DNA of 13,363 nucleotides from G039029935 sp039029935 (GCA_039029935.1 JBCCFC010000229.1:1-13363), one strand, 5' to 3'. Shown: positions 1 through 7,840, counted from the first letter of the stretch. The notes: generated by a model not told the origin, from the letters alone. Program-made: numbers and translations.

Positions 1-17
1 CTTCAATCGACAAAAGA

Positions 18-86
18 CAGTATCGCAGGTTGGCTACCTGCGTCACAGATAACCAATCTGTGATACTGATTTATACTTTCCTATTC
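18..86 (+). repeat. Interspersed palindromic repeat with a cloverleaf-like fold
   Basis: The unit folds into three nested stems. CAGTATC (18-24) pairs with GATACTG (62-68) as an outer stem. Inside it are two side-by-side hairpins: CGCAGGT (24-30) with ACCTGCG (36-42), and CACAGAT (44-50) with ATCTGTG (56-62), each with a loop of five bases. Positions 23-86 match 13171-13234 in the same orientation with 8 differences over 64 positions counted by eye, so it belongs to a dispersed family. No coding capacity is visible. It resembles REP/MITE-type intergenic repeats; mobility is not shown. Confidence 0.8.
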
Positions 87-97
87 CATTGAAAAGA

Positions 98-129
98 GGG
101 CTTGCTCGGTGAGGGCAAGTCCTTTTTTT
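98..129 (+). terminator. Factor-independent terminator of an upstream gene outside the window
   Basis: GGGCTTGC (98-105) pairs with GCAAGTCC (115-122), eight pairs including one G-U, around a nine-base loop. It is followed directly by seven T residues (123-129). It would end a plus-strand transcript coming from left of the window. It lies about 125 bases before the ABC ATPase start, so attenuation of that operon is a less likely alternative. Confidence 0.75.
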
Positions 130-254
130 GAATTACAAAACTCGTTCGCTTGTCACAGAACTGATGTGTTTTGCCATTATGGTGTACAATCTCATCATGC
201 AATGTTTTTCAATACCGTGTTCGGAATCATTCAACCACAAGGATTAAGGATACA

Positions 255-1286
255 ATGTCACAAGCAATCAACCAGCAGGATAGTAAGCCTGTGATTACCA
301 TCAACAATCTGCGCAAAGTGTACCATGTTCCTGTGCGTGAGGCCGGGGTTGGCGCAGCCTTTCGCGGACTGTTCAACCGTAAAAACCGCGAAGTTGTAGC
401 GGTTGACGATATCTCGTTCAATGTTGCACCCGGCGAAATCGTTGGCTTTCTTGGTCCCAATGGGGCAGGCAAGACAACCACGCTTAAGATGCTGTCAGGA
501 CTGCTGCACCCGACCAATGGCGACGCCAGTGTGCTTGGCTATCAACCTTGGCGACGCCCCAATGAATTGCTCAAACAGATTACCTTGGTGATGGGCAACC
601 GCAACCAACTTGTCTGGGACATCCCCTGTATTGACTCCTTTGAACTGCAACGTGCCATCTACCGCATCCCCCACCCTATCTATGAGGAAACCATTGATGA
701 GTTGATCGAACTGCTCGATTTGAGCGAACTCCTCCAGAAACCCGTGCGCAATCTCTCTTTGGGTGAGCGCATGAAGTGTGAAATTGCAGGTGCCTTGATT
801 CATCGCCCCAAGGTGTTGTTTTTGGACGAGCCGACGATTGGACTGGATGTCACCATGCAGCGGCGCATTCGCCAGTTTATCAGCGAGTACAACCGCATCC
901 ACAACGCCACTGTCATGCTCACCAGCCACTACATGGCCGATGTCAAGGCCCTCTGTAAACGCGTTGTCATGATTCACCAAGGCGAAATTCTCTTTGATGG
1001 TCCGCTGACTGAGTTGGTGACACGCTTTTCTCCGCACAAAACGATTTCGCTGCAATTGGCAGAAACTGCTTTGGTTTCACTCAATGGTGCCGCCTCCCCT
1101 GAATCGCTGGCTCGGTTTGGTGATGTGGTTGAGCAGGCACAGGGAACCATCAAACTGCGTGTACCAAAATCCGACACAGCCCAGATCACCAGCCAACTTT
1201 TGGCCGAGCTACCGATTGATGATCTCACTGTAGAAGAGCCACCGATTGAAGATGTGATTGAGCAGGCGTTTGCGGCGAAGGAGTAA
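255..1286 (+). CDS. ABC-2 type exporter, ATP-binding subunit (COG4586-like)
   Basis: This is the nucleotide-binding subunit that would power a membrane exporter made with the two permeases downstream. Visible motifs in the 343-residue protein are Walker A GPNGAGKT (67-74), a Q-loop glutamine near 118, signature LSLGE (167-171), Walker B KVLFLDEP (186-193) and the switch histidine H225. Residues from about 260 on form a C-terminal accessory region usual in this subfamily. The reading frame is open further upstream, to 171, but the ATG at 255 is chosen because family homology begins shortly after it and AAGGA (246-250) precedes it. The stop is two bases before the first permease. The three-gene layout matches a family in which a cyanobacterial member has been linked to methyl viologen export; the substrate here is unknown. 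Confidence 0.9.
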   Translation: MSQAINQQDSKPVITINNLRKVYHVPVREAGVGAAFRGLFNRKNREVVAVDDISFNVAPGEIVGFLGPNGAGKTTTLKMLSGLLHPTNGDASVLGYQPWRRPNELLKQITLVMGNRNQLVWDIPCIDSFELQRAIYRIPHPIYEETIDELIELLDLSELLQKPVRNLSLGERMKCEIAGALIHRPKVLFLDEPTIGLDVTMQRRIRQFISEYNRIHNATVMLTSHYMADVKALCKRVVMIHQGEILFDGPLTELVTRFSPHKTISLQLAETALVSLNGAASPESLARFGDVVEQAQGTIKLRVPKSDTAQITSQLLAELPIDDLTVEEPPIEDVIEQAFAAKE

Positions 1287-1288
1287 CC

Positions 1289-2116
1289 ATGCAAAATATA
1301 CTCAAAACGGATTGGGCAGGGTTGGCTGAGTTCTACTGGGTGCAGCTCAAAATCAATCTGGCACTCCAATTTCAATACCGTGCATCAATGGTGATCTGGC
1401 TGATGGGTCTTGTGGTAGAGCCAGTGGTTTATTTGGTGGTGTGGCGCACGGTGACGGCCAGTGAAGGCGGTAGTGTTGCGGGATTCACCGCAGGCAATTT
1501 TGCGGCCTATTACATCACGATGATGATCATCAACCACCTCACATTTACGTGGATCATGTGGGAATACGAGTATTACATCCGCAATGGGACCTTGGCGGCG
1601 ATGTTACTACGCCCAATTCACCCAATCCACAAAGACATTTCGGACAATGTTGCCTACAAACTGCTCACCTCTGTTGTGCTACTGCCCATCATCCTCATCC
1701 TCATATGGATATTTCAACCGACAGCCGATACCACCATCGGTACAACAATCGCGTTTATACCGGCCATGCTGTTGGCCGCTGCCATGCGTTTTATGACGGG
1801 ATGGACATTGGCACTTGCTGCTTTTTGGACAACGCGTATCGGTGCATTCAACAGCGCCTACTTTGCCGCCATCTATTTCTTCTCAGGCCGCATGGCTCCA
1901 CTGGAACTCTTCCCCAACTTTATCCAAGTCATCGCCTATGGTCTGCCCTTCCGCTGGATGCTGGCCTTCCCCGTGGACCTGCTCTTAGGCAAACTCACTC
2001 TACAAGAAACGCTCATCGGCTTTGGCGCACAGCTCATCTGGCTTGTGGTCTGCCTATCCATCCTCAACACAGTGTGGCGGACAGGCGTCCGGCAGTTCTC
2101 GGCGGTTGGAAACTAG
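1289..2116 (+). CDS. ABC-2 type exporter permease 1 (COG4587/COG3694-like)
   Basis: An integral membrane protein of 275 residues with about six hydrophobic segments, spread from residue 33 to 260. It would form half of the transmembrane channel with the second permease. It shares landmarks with that gene: FQYRA near the N-terminus (28-32), a soluble loop of the form R-x-GTL-x3-L-x2-P (98-110), and a short C-terminal tail after the last helix (W-x-TG near 263-266). The start codon follows the ATPase stop by two bases, and its ribosome site GGAG (1280-1283) lies inside the last ATPase codons, so translation is likely coupled. Specificity cannot be read from the sequence. Confidence 0.88.
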   Translation: MQNILKTDWAGLAEFYWVQLKINLALQFQYRASMVIWLMGLVVEPVVYLVVWRTVTASEGGSVAGFTAGNFAAYYITMMIINHLTFTWIMWEYEYYIRNGTLAAMLLRPIHPIHKDISDNVAYKLLTSVVLLPIILILIWIFQPTADTTIGTTIAFIPAMLLAAAMRFMTGWTLALAAFWTTRIGAFNSAYFAAIYFFSGRMAPLELFPNFIQVIAYGLPFRWMLAFPVDLLLGKLTLQETLIGFGAQLIWLVVCLSILNTVWRTGVRQFSAVGN

Positions 2117-2120
2117 GAAG

Positions 2121-2249
2121 AGTGACGAGTGAAAAGTGAAGAGTGAAGAGTGATTAGTGATTAGTGAACAGTGATGAGTGAACAATCAACTTTCAACTTT
2201 CAACTTTCAACTTTCAACTTTCAACCCTTCAACCCTTCAACCCTTCAAC
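2121..2249 (+). repeat. Two adjoining heptamer/octamer tandem arrays between the permease genes
   Basis: Directly after the permease 1 stop come nine degenerate heptamers AGTGANN (2121-2183), one AATCAAC (2184-2190), five perfect TTTCAAC heptamers (2191-2225) and three CCTTCAAC octamers (2226-2249). The TGAAA core of the first array is complementary to the TTTCA core of the second, so the transcript could fold as a long imperfect hairpin with five pairs in each seven-base step. The spacer has no coding style. The permease 2 frame stays open back to 2178 through the second array, but this looks incidental. Confidence 0.9.
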
Positions 2250-2267
2250 TCTTACAAAGGAGAATTC

Positions 2268-3056
2268 ATGAAAGATCATATCAATCTTGTCTATACATTT
2301 TTACGTCTAGGTATCCTCAACGAGTTTCAATATCGGGCGAATTTCTTTATTCAGTTGTTGCAAACCTGCTTGCAACTCACGGTTTCGATTGGCGGACTGG
2401 CCGTTGTCTTTCAACATACAGATAACTTGGGTGGCTGGCAGGCGATGGAGTTGGTGGCACTGCTTGGTATCTATTTTGTAGTACGCGGCGCAATTTACAC
2501 GGTTGTCTCACCAAGCCTAGAGCTATTTATGCAGGATGTGCGCATGGGGACATTGGACTATACGCTGATCAAACCAGTAGATGCACAATTCTTGGTCAGT
2601 ATTCGCCGCGTCTCGGTTTGGAGTTCGGTGGACTTCTTTATGGGCATCGTGATTATCATCTATGCCTTAATTCAGCTTGGGACCACTATTGGCGTGACAC
2701 ATCTTCTGGGATTTGCCATCACGCTCCTATGTGGCGGCATCATTGTCTATAGCTTCTGGTTGGTTCTGGCAACGTGTGCCTTTTGGTTTATCAAAGTGGA
2801 AAACATCCTGGTCATCTTTGAAAGCATGTATCAGGCGGGCAAGTGGCCTGTGACCATCTACCCACAGACGCTACAAATTCTGCTCACCTTTATCGTCCCT
2901 GTCGCCTTTGCCGTCACTGTGCCAGCACAGGCGTTGGTCGGCCAGTTGACGCTGCAAAATCTGCTTGTCACCATTGTTGTTTCCATGATATTGTTTGCAG
3001 GATCGCGGCTCTTCTGGATGACGGGGATTAAATATTATTCAGGGGCGTCGGCCTAG
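2268..3056 (+). CDS. ABC-2 type exporter permease 2 (COG3694/COG4587-like)
   Basis: A 262-residue membrane protein with about six hydrophobic segments, and a distant paralogue of the preceding permease. It has FQYRA at 20-24, a matching loop of the form R-x-GTL-x3-L-x2-P (92-104) and a similar tail (W-x-TG then YSG) at the C-terminus. With permease 1 and the ATPase it should form one heteromeric exporter. The start at 2268 is supported by an excellent ribosome site AAAGGAG (2256-2262) with five bases spacing. A longer frame beginning at 2178 would add 30 residues encoded entirely by repeat DNA and is rejected. The 151-base gap after permease 1 is filled by tandem repeats, unlike the two-base gap between the first two genes. 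Confidence 0.88.
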   Translation: MKDHINLVYTFLRLGILNEFQYRANFFIQLLQTCLQLTVSIGGLAVVFQHTDNLGGWQAMELVALLGIYFVVRGAIYTVVSPSLELFMQDVRMGTLDYTLIKPVDAQFLVSIRRVSVWSSVDFFMGIVIIIYALIQLGTTIGVTHLLGFAITLLCGGIIVYSFWLVLATCAFWFIKVENILVIFESMYQAGKWPVTIYPQTLQILLTFIVPVAFAVTVPAQALVGQLTLQNLLVTIVVSMILFAGSRLFWMTGIKYYSGASA

Positions 3057-3066
3057 CCAATGATTG

Positions 3067-3089
3067 AGTCGGCTGCAAAAAGTCCGACT
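3067..3089 (+). other. Weak hairpin after the exporter operon
   Basis: AGTCGG (3067-3072) can pair with CCGACT (3084-3089) around an eleven-base loop. There is no T-tract after it, so it is a poor terminator. Read-through from the exporter genes into the aminotransferase gene is therefore possible. The rest of the gap (3057-3128) shows nothing else except the next gene's AGGA ribosome site at 3115-3118. Confidence 0.3.
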
Positions 3090-3128
3090 TGATTCTGAAC
3101 AATGATAAAAAGATAGGACCAAAACAGT

Positions 3129-3992
3129 ATGTCACATCAAGCACAGCTCTTTGCCGTTACAACAAATAGACCGCAGCCACTAGCAATACCAAAAGATACG
3201 ACAGACCTCAACCCAATCTATGAAACATTATCGCTTGGCGTTTACTCCTCCCTGCGCACCTTTGACCATAACAAATTTCTGTGGCTAGATGACCACCTTA
3301 CACGCACCGTCTCCTCCATGCGGCGATTGGGGTGGACCTATGAGTGGGACGAAACCAAAGTGCGCCACGCACTGCACGAAGTCTGCACCGCATCACCTGC
3401 TCCGGAAATGAAGGCACGGATTGATATCTTGACCGAGCCTGCGCATACACTGGGGACCGATAGTCGTGTACTGATTGGGCTGACGCCATTCACGCCATTG
3501 CCCGCTGAGATGTATGAGACGGGTGTAAACGTTGCCATTGCACAAGGGCTGCACCGTGATGACCCGTTGTCCAAAACTGCAGATTTTGTGGTGGCACGAA
3601 AAGGATACATCGTCGATACCAAGGAAACCTATGAACAGCTTTTGCTGGATGGCGAAGATCGCATTTTAGAAGGGCTGAGTTCTAACTTTTACGGTGTGAT
3701 GGATGGCGTTCTCTACACCGCAGGCGAGGGTGTGCTAGAGGGGATCACGCGCAAAATCATCTTGGACTTAGCAACACAGTTGGGTATTCGTGTTACGCTA
3801 GCGGCCCCTCATGTGGATGATATCCCACGACTCACCGAGGCGGCGATCAGTAGCTCCTCACGGGCATTGTTACCCGTTGTCACCGTCAACAGCCACCCAA
3901 TTGGCAATGGCCGTCCAGGTCCGATTTGCCAGCAGATTCTAGCTGCCTACGACGCATTTGTGGCGAGCGAGATTAAGACCGCTATTGATTAA
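3129..3992 (+). CDS. Class IV PLP-dependent aminotransferase / aminodeoxychorismate lyase-like
   Basis: A 287-residue fold-type IV PLP enzyme. This family includes branched-chain and D-amino acid aminotransferases and 4-amino-4-deoxychorismate lyase (PabC). The likely Schiff-base lysine is K149 in the segment SKTADF. The E-G-L-S-S-N-F stretch (181-187), with E181 placed to contact the pyridine nitrogen, and the L-E-G-I-T-R phosphate-binding motif (203-208) fit the family, as does the C-terminal G-N-G-R-P-G-P turn. Length is normal. The N-terminal 30 residues are less typical. No signal peptide is seen, so it should be cytosolic. It lies 72 bases after the second permease on the same strand and may be cotranscribed. 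Which amino donor it uses cannot be told from sequence; the PabC and branched-chain assignments remain open. Confidence 0.85.
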   Translation: MSHQAQLFAVTTNRPQPLAIPKDTTDLNPIYETLSLGVYSSLRTFDHNKFLWLDDHLTRTVSSMRRLGWTYEWDETKVRHALHEVCTASPAPEMKARIDILTEPAHTLGTDSRVLIGLTPFTPLPAEMYETGVNVAIAQGLHRDDPLSKTADFVVARKGYIVDTKETYEQLLLDGEDRILEGLSSNFYGVMDGVLYTAGEGVLEGITRKIILDLATQLGIRVTLAAPHVDDIPRLTEAAISSSSRALLPVVTVNSHPIGNGRPGPICQQILAAYDAFVASEIKTAID

Positions 3993-4096
3993 GCGGATAG
4001 CCGACCCATTGAGCCACTACGACAATGAATTACATCGTTTGCCATAGGTCAATCTTAACTCCTTGCATGATAAAATACAACCGTTTATTGTACAGG

Positions 4097-4125
4097 TTGC
4101 ATTCTTATTGTAACGCGTATACACT
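4097..4125 (+). promoter_or_regulatory. Possible sigma-70-like promoter upstream of the sulfatase gene
   Basis: TTGCAT (4097-4102) and TACACT (4120-4125) are separated by 17 bases and resemble -35 and -10 boxes. It lies about 190 bases before the sulfatase start, with the inverted-repeat element in between. It is a by-eye match only. The rest of the 3993-4316 gap contains no convincing gene or terminator. Confidence 0.25.
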
Positions 4126-4201
4126 AACATATAAAGTGAGCGAATGATAGCATTCATTCAAGGATTGGATTGACCAAGACTTCTTTTATGAGAAATCAAT
4201 A

Positions 4202-4291
4202 AGGAATAGCGATTAAATAACGTACCCATTTAGGGCAGACCCACACGGGCGTGCTCACTGAACTTGCGAACATTAAATAATCGCTATTCCT
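4202..4291. repeat. Putative 90-base inverted-repeat element (MITE-like)
   Basis: AGGAATAGCGATTA (4202-4215) is repeated in exact inverted form at 4278-4291, with AT-rich bases inside each arm. The 62-base interior has a GC-rich hairpin-forming core (about 4232-4255), where GGGCA pairs with TGCTC and CCC with GGG. No target-site duplication is obvious at the flanks. The layout suits a small non-autonomous element or a structured leader for the sulfatase gene, whose start is 25 bases beyond it. Confidence 0.55.
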
Positions 4292-4316
4292 AAACGTATG
4301 AGCAGGCAAACCACAG

Positions 4317-5747
4317 ATGAGCAAACCAAACATCATTTTTATTTTAATCGACGACTTGGGTTGGAAAGACCTTGGTTATTCTGGCACGACCTTTTACGAG
4401 ACACCCAACATCGACGCGCTTGCCAGCCACAGTATGCGTTTTACCGACGCCTACGCCTCCTGCCCCGTCTGTTCGCCGACGCGCGCCAGTGTGATGACGG
4501 GCAAATACCCCGCAACGGTTGGCATCACAAACTGGATCGACTGGTTTGGGCATAGCCACCCCAATCAGGGACGCGATGGCATGGGCGTGGTCGATGTTCC
4601 CTATCTGAAGGAGTTGCCACACCGTGAACACACGATTGCAAGCGCACTGAACGAGGGCGGTTATGCAACATGGCATGTGGGTAAGTGGCATTTGGGGGAC
4701 GAAGGTCATCACCCCGAAGATCATGGCTTTGATGTCAATGTCGGCGGCTGTGGGGTCGGGTCGCCAGGGCGGGGTGGTTACTTTAGCCCTTGGACCATCT
4801 CTAACTTGCAAGAGGTAGATGTGCCTGATGGCACGTATTTGACCGATTATCTGACCGATGAATTGGTCAAGCTGGTTGAAACGCATGACAAGACGCAGCC
4901 CTTTTTCCTCAATCTTTGGTATTACACGGTCCACACGCCGATTCAGGCCAAACAGGAAAAGATCGAAAAGTATGAGGCTAAGGCCAAGGCAATGGGGCTG
5001 GACAAGGTACAGACCTTTGAGGAGGGTGATTTCTTCCCTGCTGAACACAAAAAACATCTGCGCATCCAACGACGTTTGGTGCAATCTGATCCGGTCTATG
5101 CAGCGATGATCGAAAGCCTCGATGAGAATATCGGTAAGCTGGTCGATGTATTGGAACGTACGGGGCAGCTAGATAACACCATCATCTTTTTCACCTCGGA
5201 CAATGGTGGGTTGGCAACATCAGAGGGATCGCCGACCTGTAATGCACCGTTGGCTGAGGGCAAGGGTTGGATGTATGAAGGGGGAACTCGTGAACCGCTC
5301 TTTATCCACTGGCCCGGGGTAATTGCGCCGGAATCCACTTGTGATGTACCGATTACCACGCCAGACTATTACCCGACCATGTTAGAGATGGCGGGGCTGG
5401 ACCCACTGCCAACGCAACATGTCGATGGTGTCAGCCTTGTCCCCATTTTGCAGGGCGGTGATGCGGATTCGTTGGATCGAGATGCGATTTTCTGGCACTA
5501 TCCTCATTATGGCAATCAGGGGGGAACACCGGGGTCATCAATGCGCAGTGGTGACTATAAGTTGATTGAATTTTTTGAGGGCAAGCCAGATGGCAACCGC
5601 GTCGAGTTGTATAACCTGCGTGAAGATATTGGTGAAGATCACGACCTCGCTGTGGAAATGCCAGAATTGGCAGCGGCCATGCGACGGCGTCTGGAAGCGT
5701 GGCGTACGTCGGTGGAGGCGAAGATTCCCCAACCCAATCAAGCCTGA
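4317..5747 (+). CDS. Cys-type sulfatase (arylsulfatase family)
   Basis: A 476-residue sulfatase of the alkaline phosphatase superfamily, predicted to hydrolyse sulfate esters. The signature C52-S-P-T-R carries the cysteine that is converted to formylglycine. Metal ligands D12 and D13 sit at the N-terminus, and D295 and N296 in FFTSDNGG. Active-site K123 and H125 lie in GKWHLG, with a further lysine near 316. Length and domain order are normal for the family, with the C-terminal subdomain ending in W-R-x-S-V-E. There is no signal peptide: the protein begins with MSKPNIIFIL, which is the first strand of the fold, so it should be cytosolic unless the start is misjudged. The ribosome site is weak. 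No formylglycine-generating enzyme is in the window. The kinase gene follows after 17 bases. The natural substrate is unknown. Confidence 0.92.
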   Translation: MSKPNIIFILIDDLGWKDLGYSGTTFYETPNIDALASHSMRFTDAYASCPVCSPTRASVMTGKYPATVGITNWIDWFGHSHPNQGRDGMGVVDVPYLKELPHREHTIASALNEGGYATWHVGKWHLGDEGHHPEDHGFDVNVGGCGVGSPGRGGYFSPWTISNLQEVDVPDGTYLTDYLTDELVKLVETHDKTQPFFLNLWYYTVHTPIQAKQEKIEKYEAKAKAMGLDKVQTFEEGDFFPAEHKKHLRIQRRLVQSDPVYAAMIESLDENIGKLVDVLERTGQLDNTIIFFTSDNGGLATSEGSPTCNAPLAEGKGWMYEGGTREPLFIHWPGVIAPESTCDVPITTPDYYPTMLEMAGLDPLPTQHVDGVSLVPILQGGDADSLDRDAIFWHYPHYGNQGGTPGSSMRSGDYKLIEFFEGKPDGNRVELYNLREDIGEDHDLAVEMPELAAAMRRRLEAWRTSVEAKIPQPNQA

Positions 5748-5764
5748 GATTCAGCTACGTTTCT

Positions 5765-7840
5765 ATGCAAGTACAAACAACATCGAAGACCGCATTAACA
5801 ATCAATGAAATCATTGGTCGTGGCGGTGAAGCGACCATACACAATATACACAACCAGACGGCACTGGCGGCCAAACTCTATCATGAACCGAGCCGTGACC
5901 ATGAGCAAAAGCTACAGGCGATGATGGTTGCACCGCCTCGACAAACATCGGGGAGCACTCATACACCGATTGCATGGCCGCGCGAATGCCTTTACAATCA
6001 GGGCCGTTTTGTCGGTTTTGTCATGCCCAAAATCAACGACAGCAGCCCAATTTTCAACTATTACAATCCCAGCAAACGGTCATCGGCCTATCCGGGTTTT
6101 AACTGGCGATATCTCCACCGCACGGCACGTAATCTGGCAGCAGTGGTAGCATCTGTGCATCAGAGCCGCCATGTGATCGGTGATATCAACGAGAGTAATG
6201 TGCTGGTCAACAACAGTGCGCTAGTCAGCCTTGTGGACACCGATTCATTTCAGATTGAGGCCAGCGATGGCACACTCTTTCACTGCCCTGTGGGCAAGGC
6301 TGAGTTTATGCCACCGGAGTTGCAAGGTGAGTCGTTGAGCGATACCAAACGTACCGAATTTCATGACCGCTTTGGGCTGGCCGTGCTGCTCTTTCGTCTG
6401 TTGATGGAAGGCTATCATCCCTTTGCTGCGGTCCTCCAAGACGAGACGATTCAAGAACGAGTCGATCTATTCTGTATCCGTGAGGGTATTTTTCCCTATG
6501 CCACCAATTACACTGTAGGCCAGCGATTCTCGAAAAAACATCAACAGGCCACGCCGCCGCCCAAAGCCCCTCCGCTTCAAATGTTACATCCAGCCATCCG
6601 ACGGGGTTTCCAGCAAACTTTTGTGATGGGCTATAGACATCCAGAGATGCGGCTCTCGGCCAGCGAATGGAAATTGGCCCTGACCAAAGCGGAACAGGCC
6701 CTGATCACCTGCAAAAACGATCATGTTTTCTCGGAGCATACACAACGCTGTCCTTGGTGTGGTGCGTTGCCCCAAGCCTCACTGCTACGGCAGTCGACCG
6801 CGTTTGTGCGCACACTCCCCAGCACCATCTCTGGCACAACGGCGACCATGATCGCCAAAGTCCCGCCTGATCCGCTACGCGTTAAATCGTTGTCCAAGAC
6901 CGTTGCGACCAACGCCGCCAAGATTTCTACACCCAGCCTGCCCACATGGCCGTCTAACATCGCCGGCCGTTTTCGATTACAGCGAGGTGGCAACCGTGTT
7001 GGCATTCTTAAACGGATGCGACAGGGGCTTGCATCGGGTATATTGTTGGTGTGGAATTGGGTGAAGCAATTTTTACCCGAAATCCATCCAGAACGGATTC
7101 CCTTTGTGTACAAGACCGCGCAAACGCTCGAACCCGTTGTAAAAGCACTCTTCCCACCCCAGCTACCACTGCGGCAGTGGTCTCATTGGATTCTGGTGCA
7201 GTCGCTTGGCTGGGTCGGTGGTCTTGGTGTGGCGTGGTTCATCTACTCGCTCGTCTCCAATCCCAACAATGACGTCTTGAATAGCATTAGCGTTGCCATC
7301 GCCCTATCCATTGCAGGGCTTGTACTGGGGTTAGCACAGTGGCGTAGTCTGCGCAAGGTCTTTGTGGACAATCCACGCGCCACGGCTTGGGTAGGCGCAA
7401 CGGCAGCAGGCGCATTGGGTGGTGCGCTGGTTGGGCAGGTCGGCACGCTGGCCTTGGATGCGCTGCCACCGCTCACCACGATGATGACTATCGGTGAGCA
7501 ACAGATGCTCATAAACACAGCCACCATCGGGGCAGGCGTTGGCTATGCTCAGTGGCGGTTGGTCTTGCGTCATGCCCAATTTTGGGCACAGGCATATTGG
7601 TGGCCGCTAGTGAATATCCTCGGGCCACTGGCCTTCGTGTTGGGCCTCATCTGGGAAAGCCGCGCAGGTGCCTTTGCCAGCCTCATCGCCTATGGAGCAA
7701 CGACTGGCTATCTGCTCAACTGGCTACCCTCCTTTCATCCGCTCCGACGACGGCAGGAATGGATGCAGGGTGGATTGAAGATACTATTGATGCTCGGTGT
7801 GTATGCTATTGCCTTGGCTAGTTGCTGGTCTACGCCATAG
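5765..7840 (+). CDS. Atypical Hanks-type protein kinase with zinc-ribbon and multi-pass membrane domain
   Basis: A predicted 691-residue membrane-anchored Ser/Thr kinase. The kinase domain spans about 12-310, with a glycine loop G-R-G-G-E-A-T (18-24), K37 as ATP lysine, catalytic D140 and N145 in GDINESN (in place of the usual HRDLKxxN), D158 in VDTDSFQ (in place of DFG) and PPE at 183-185. These features match the YegI/TerY-associated kinase group. A zinc-ribbon-like patch with C316, H320, H325, C329 and C332 follows, then a basic linker. From about 474 to 690 there are six or seven hydrophobic segments with a repeated Q-W-R-x-x-L-R type motif (525-530 and 596-602). The start at 5765 lacks a clear ribosome site. 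A GTG-started form from 5699 would overlap the sulfatase gene and is less likely. It is probably cotranscribed with the sulfatase. The usual PP2C phosphatase or VWA neighbours are absent. Confidence 0.85.
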   Translation: MQVQTTSKTALTINEIIGRGGEATIHNIHNQTALAAKLYHEPSRDHEQKLQAMMVAPPRQTSGSTHTPIAWPRECLYNQGRFVGFVMPKINDSSPIFNYYNPSKRSSAYPGFNWRYLHRTARNLAAVVASVHQSRHVIGDINESNVLVNNSALVSLVDTDSFQIEASDGTLFHCPVGKAEFMPPELQGESLSDTKRTEFHDRFGLAVLLFRLLMEGYHPFAAVLQDETIQERVDLFCIREGIFPYATNYTVGQRFSKKHQQATPPPKAPPLQMLHPAIRRGFQQTFVMGYRHPEMRLSASEWKLALTKAEQALITCKNDHVFSEHTQRCPWCGALPQASLLRQSTAFVRTLPSTISGTTATMIAKVPPDPLRVKSLSKTVATNAAKISTPSLPTWPSNIAGRFRLQRGGNRVGILKRMRQGLASGILLVWNWVKQFLPEIHPERIPFVYKTAQTLEPVVKALFPPQLPLRQWSHWILVQSLGWVGGLGVAWFIYSLVSNPNNDVLNSISVAIALSIAGLVLGLAQWRSLRKVFVDNPRATAWVGATAAGALGGALVGQVGTLALDALPPLTTMMTIGEQQMLINTATIGAGVGYAQWRLVLRHAQFWAQAYWWPLVNILGPLAFVLGLIWESRAGAFASLIAYGATTGYLLNWLPSFHPLRRRQEWMQGGLKILLMLGVYAIALASCWSTP

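Noticed and set aside
18..68. tRNA gene suggested by the cloverleaf-like fold
   Set aside because: It is only about 50 bases, has no anticodon arm, T-loop consensus or acceptor stem, and is repeated at the other end of the window.
171..254. N-terminal extension of the ABC ATPase by 28 residues
   Set aside because: It has no family similarity and no good ribosome site, while the ATG at 255 has AAGGA just upstream.
495..1055. Minus-strand open frame opposite the ABC ATPase
   Set aside because: It is the antisense shadow of a well-supported ATPase gene.
2121..2249. CRISPR array
   Set aside because: The units are 7-8 bases in direct tandem with no spacers, and no cas gene is near.
2178..2267. 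N-terminal extension of permease 2 encoded by the tandem repeats
   Set aside because: The residues are simple-sequence translation, and the ATG at 2268 has AAAGGAG at ideal spacing.
4298..4555. Overlapping reading frame starting before the sulfatase gene
   Set aside because: It is an out-of-frame shadow of the sulfatase 5' end with no recognisable domain.
4344..5084. Long minus-strand open frame of 246 residues inside the sulfatase gene
   Set aside because: It lies opposite strongly conserved sulfatase motifs and its translation has no recognisable fold.
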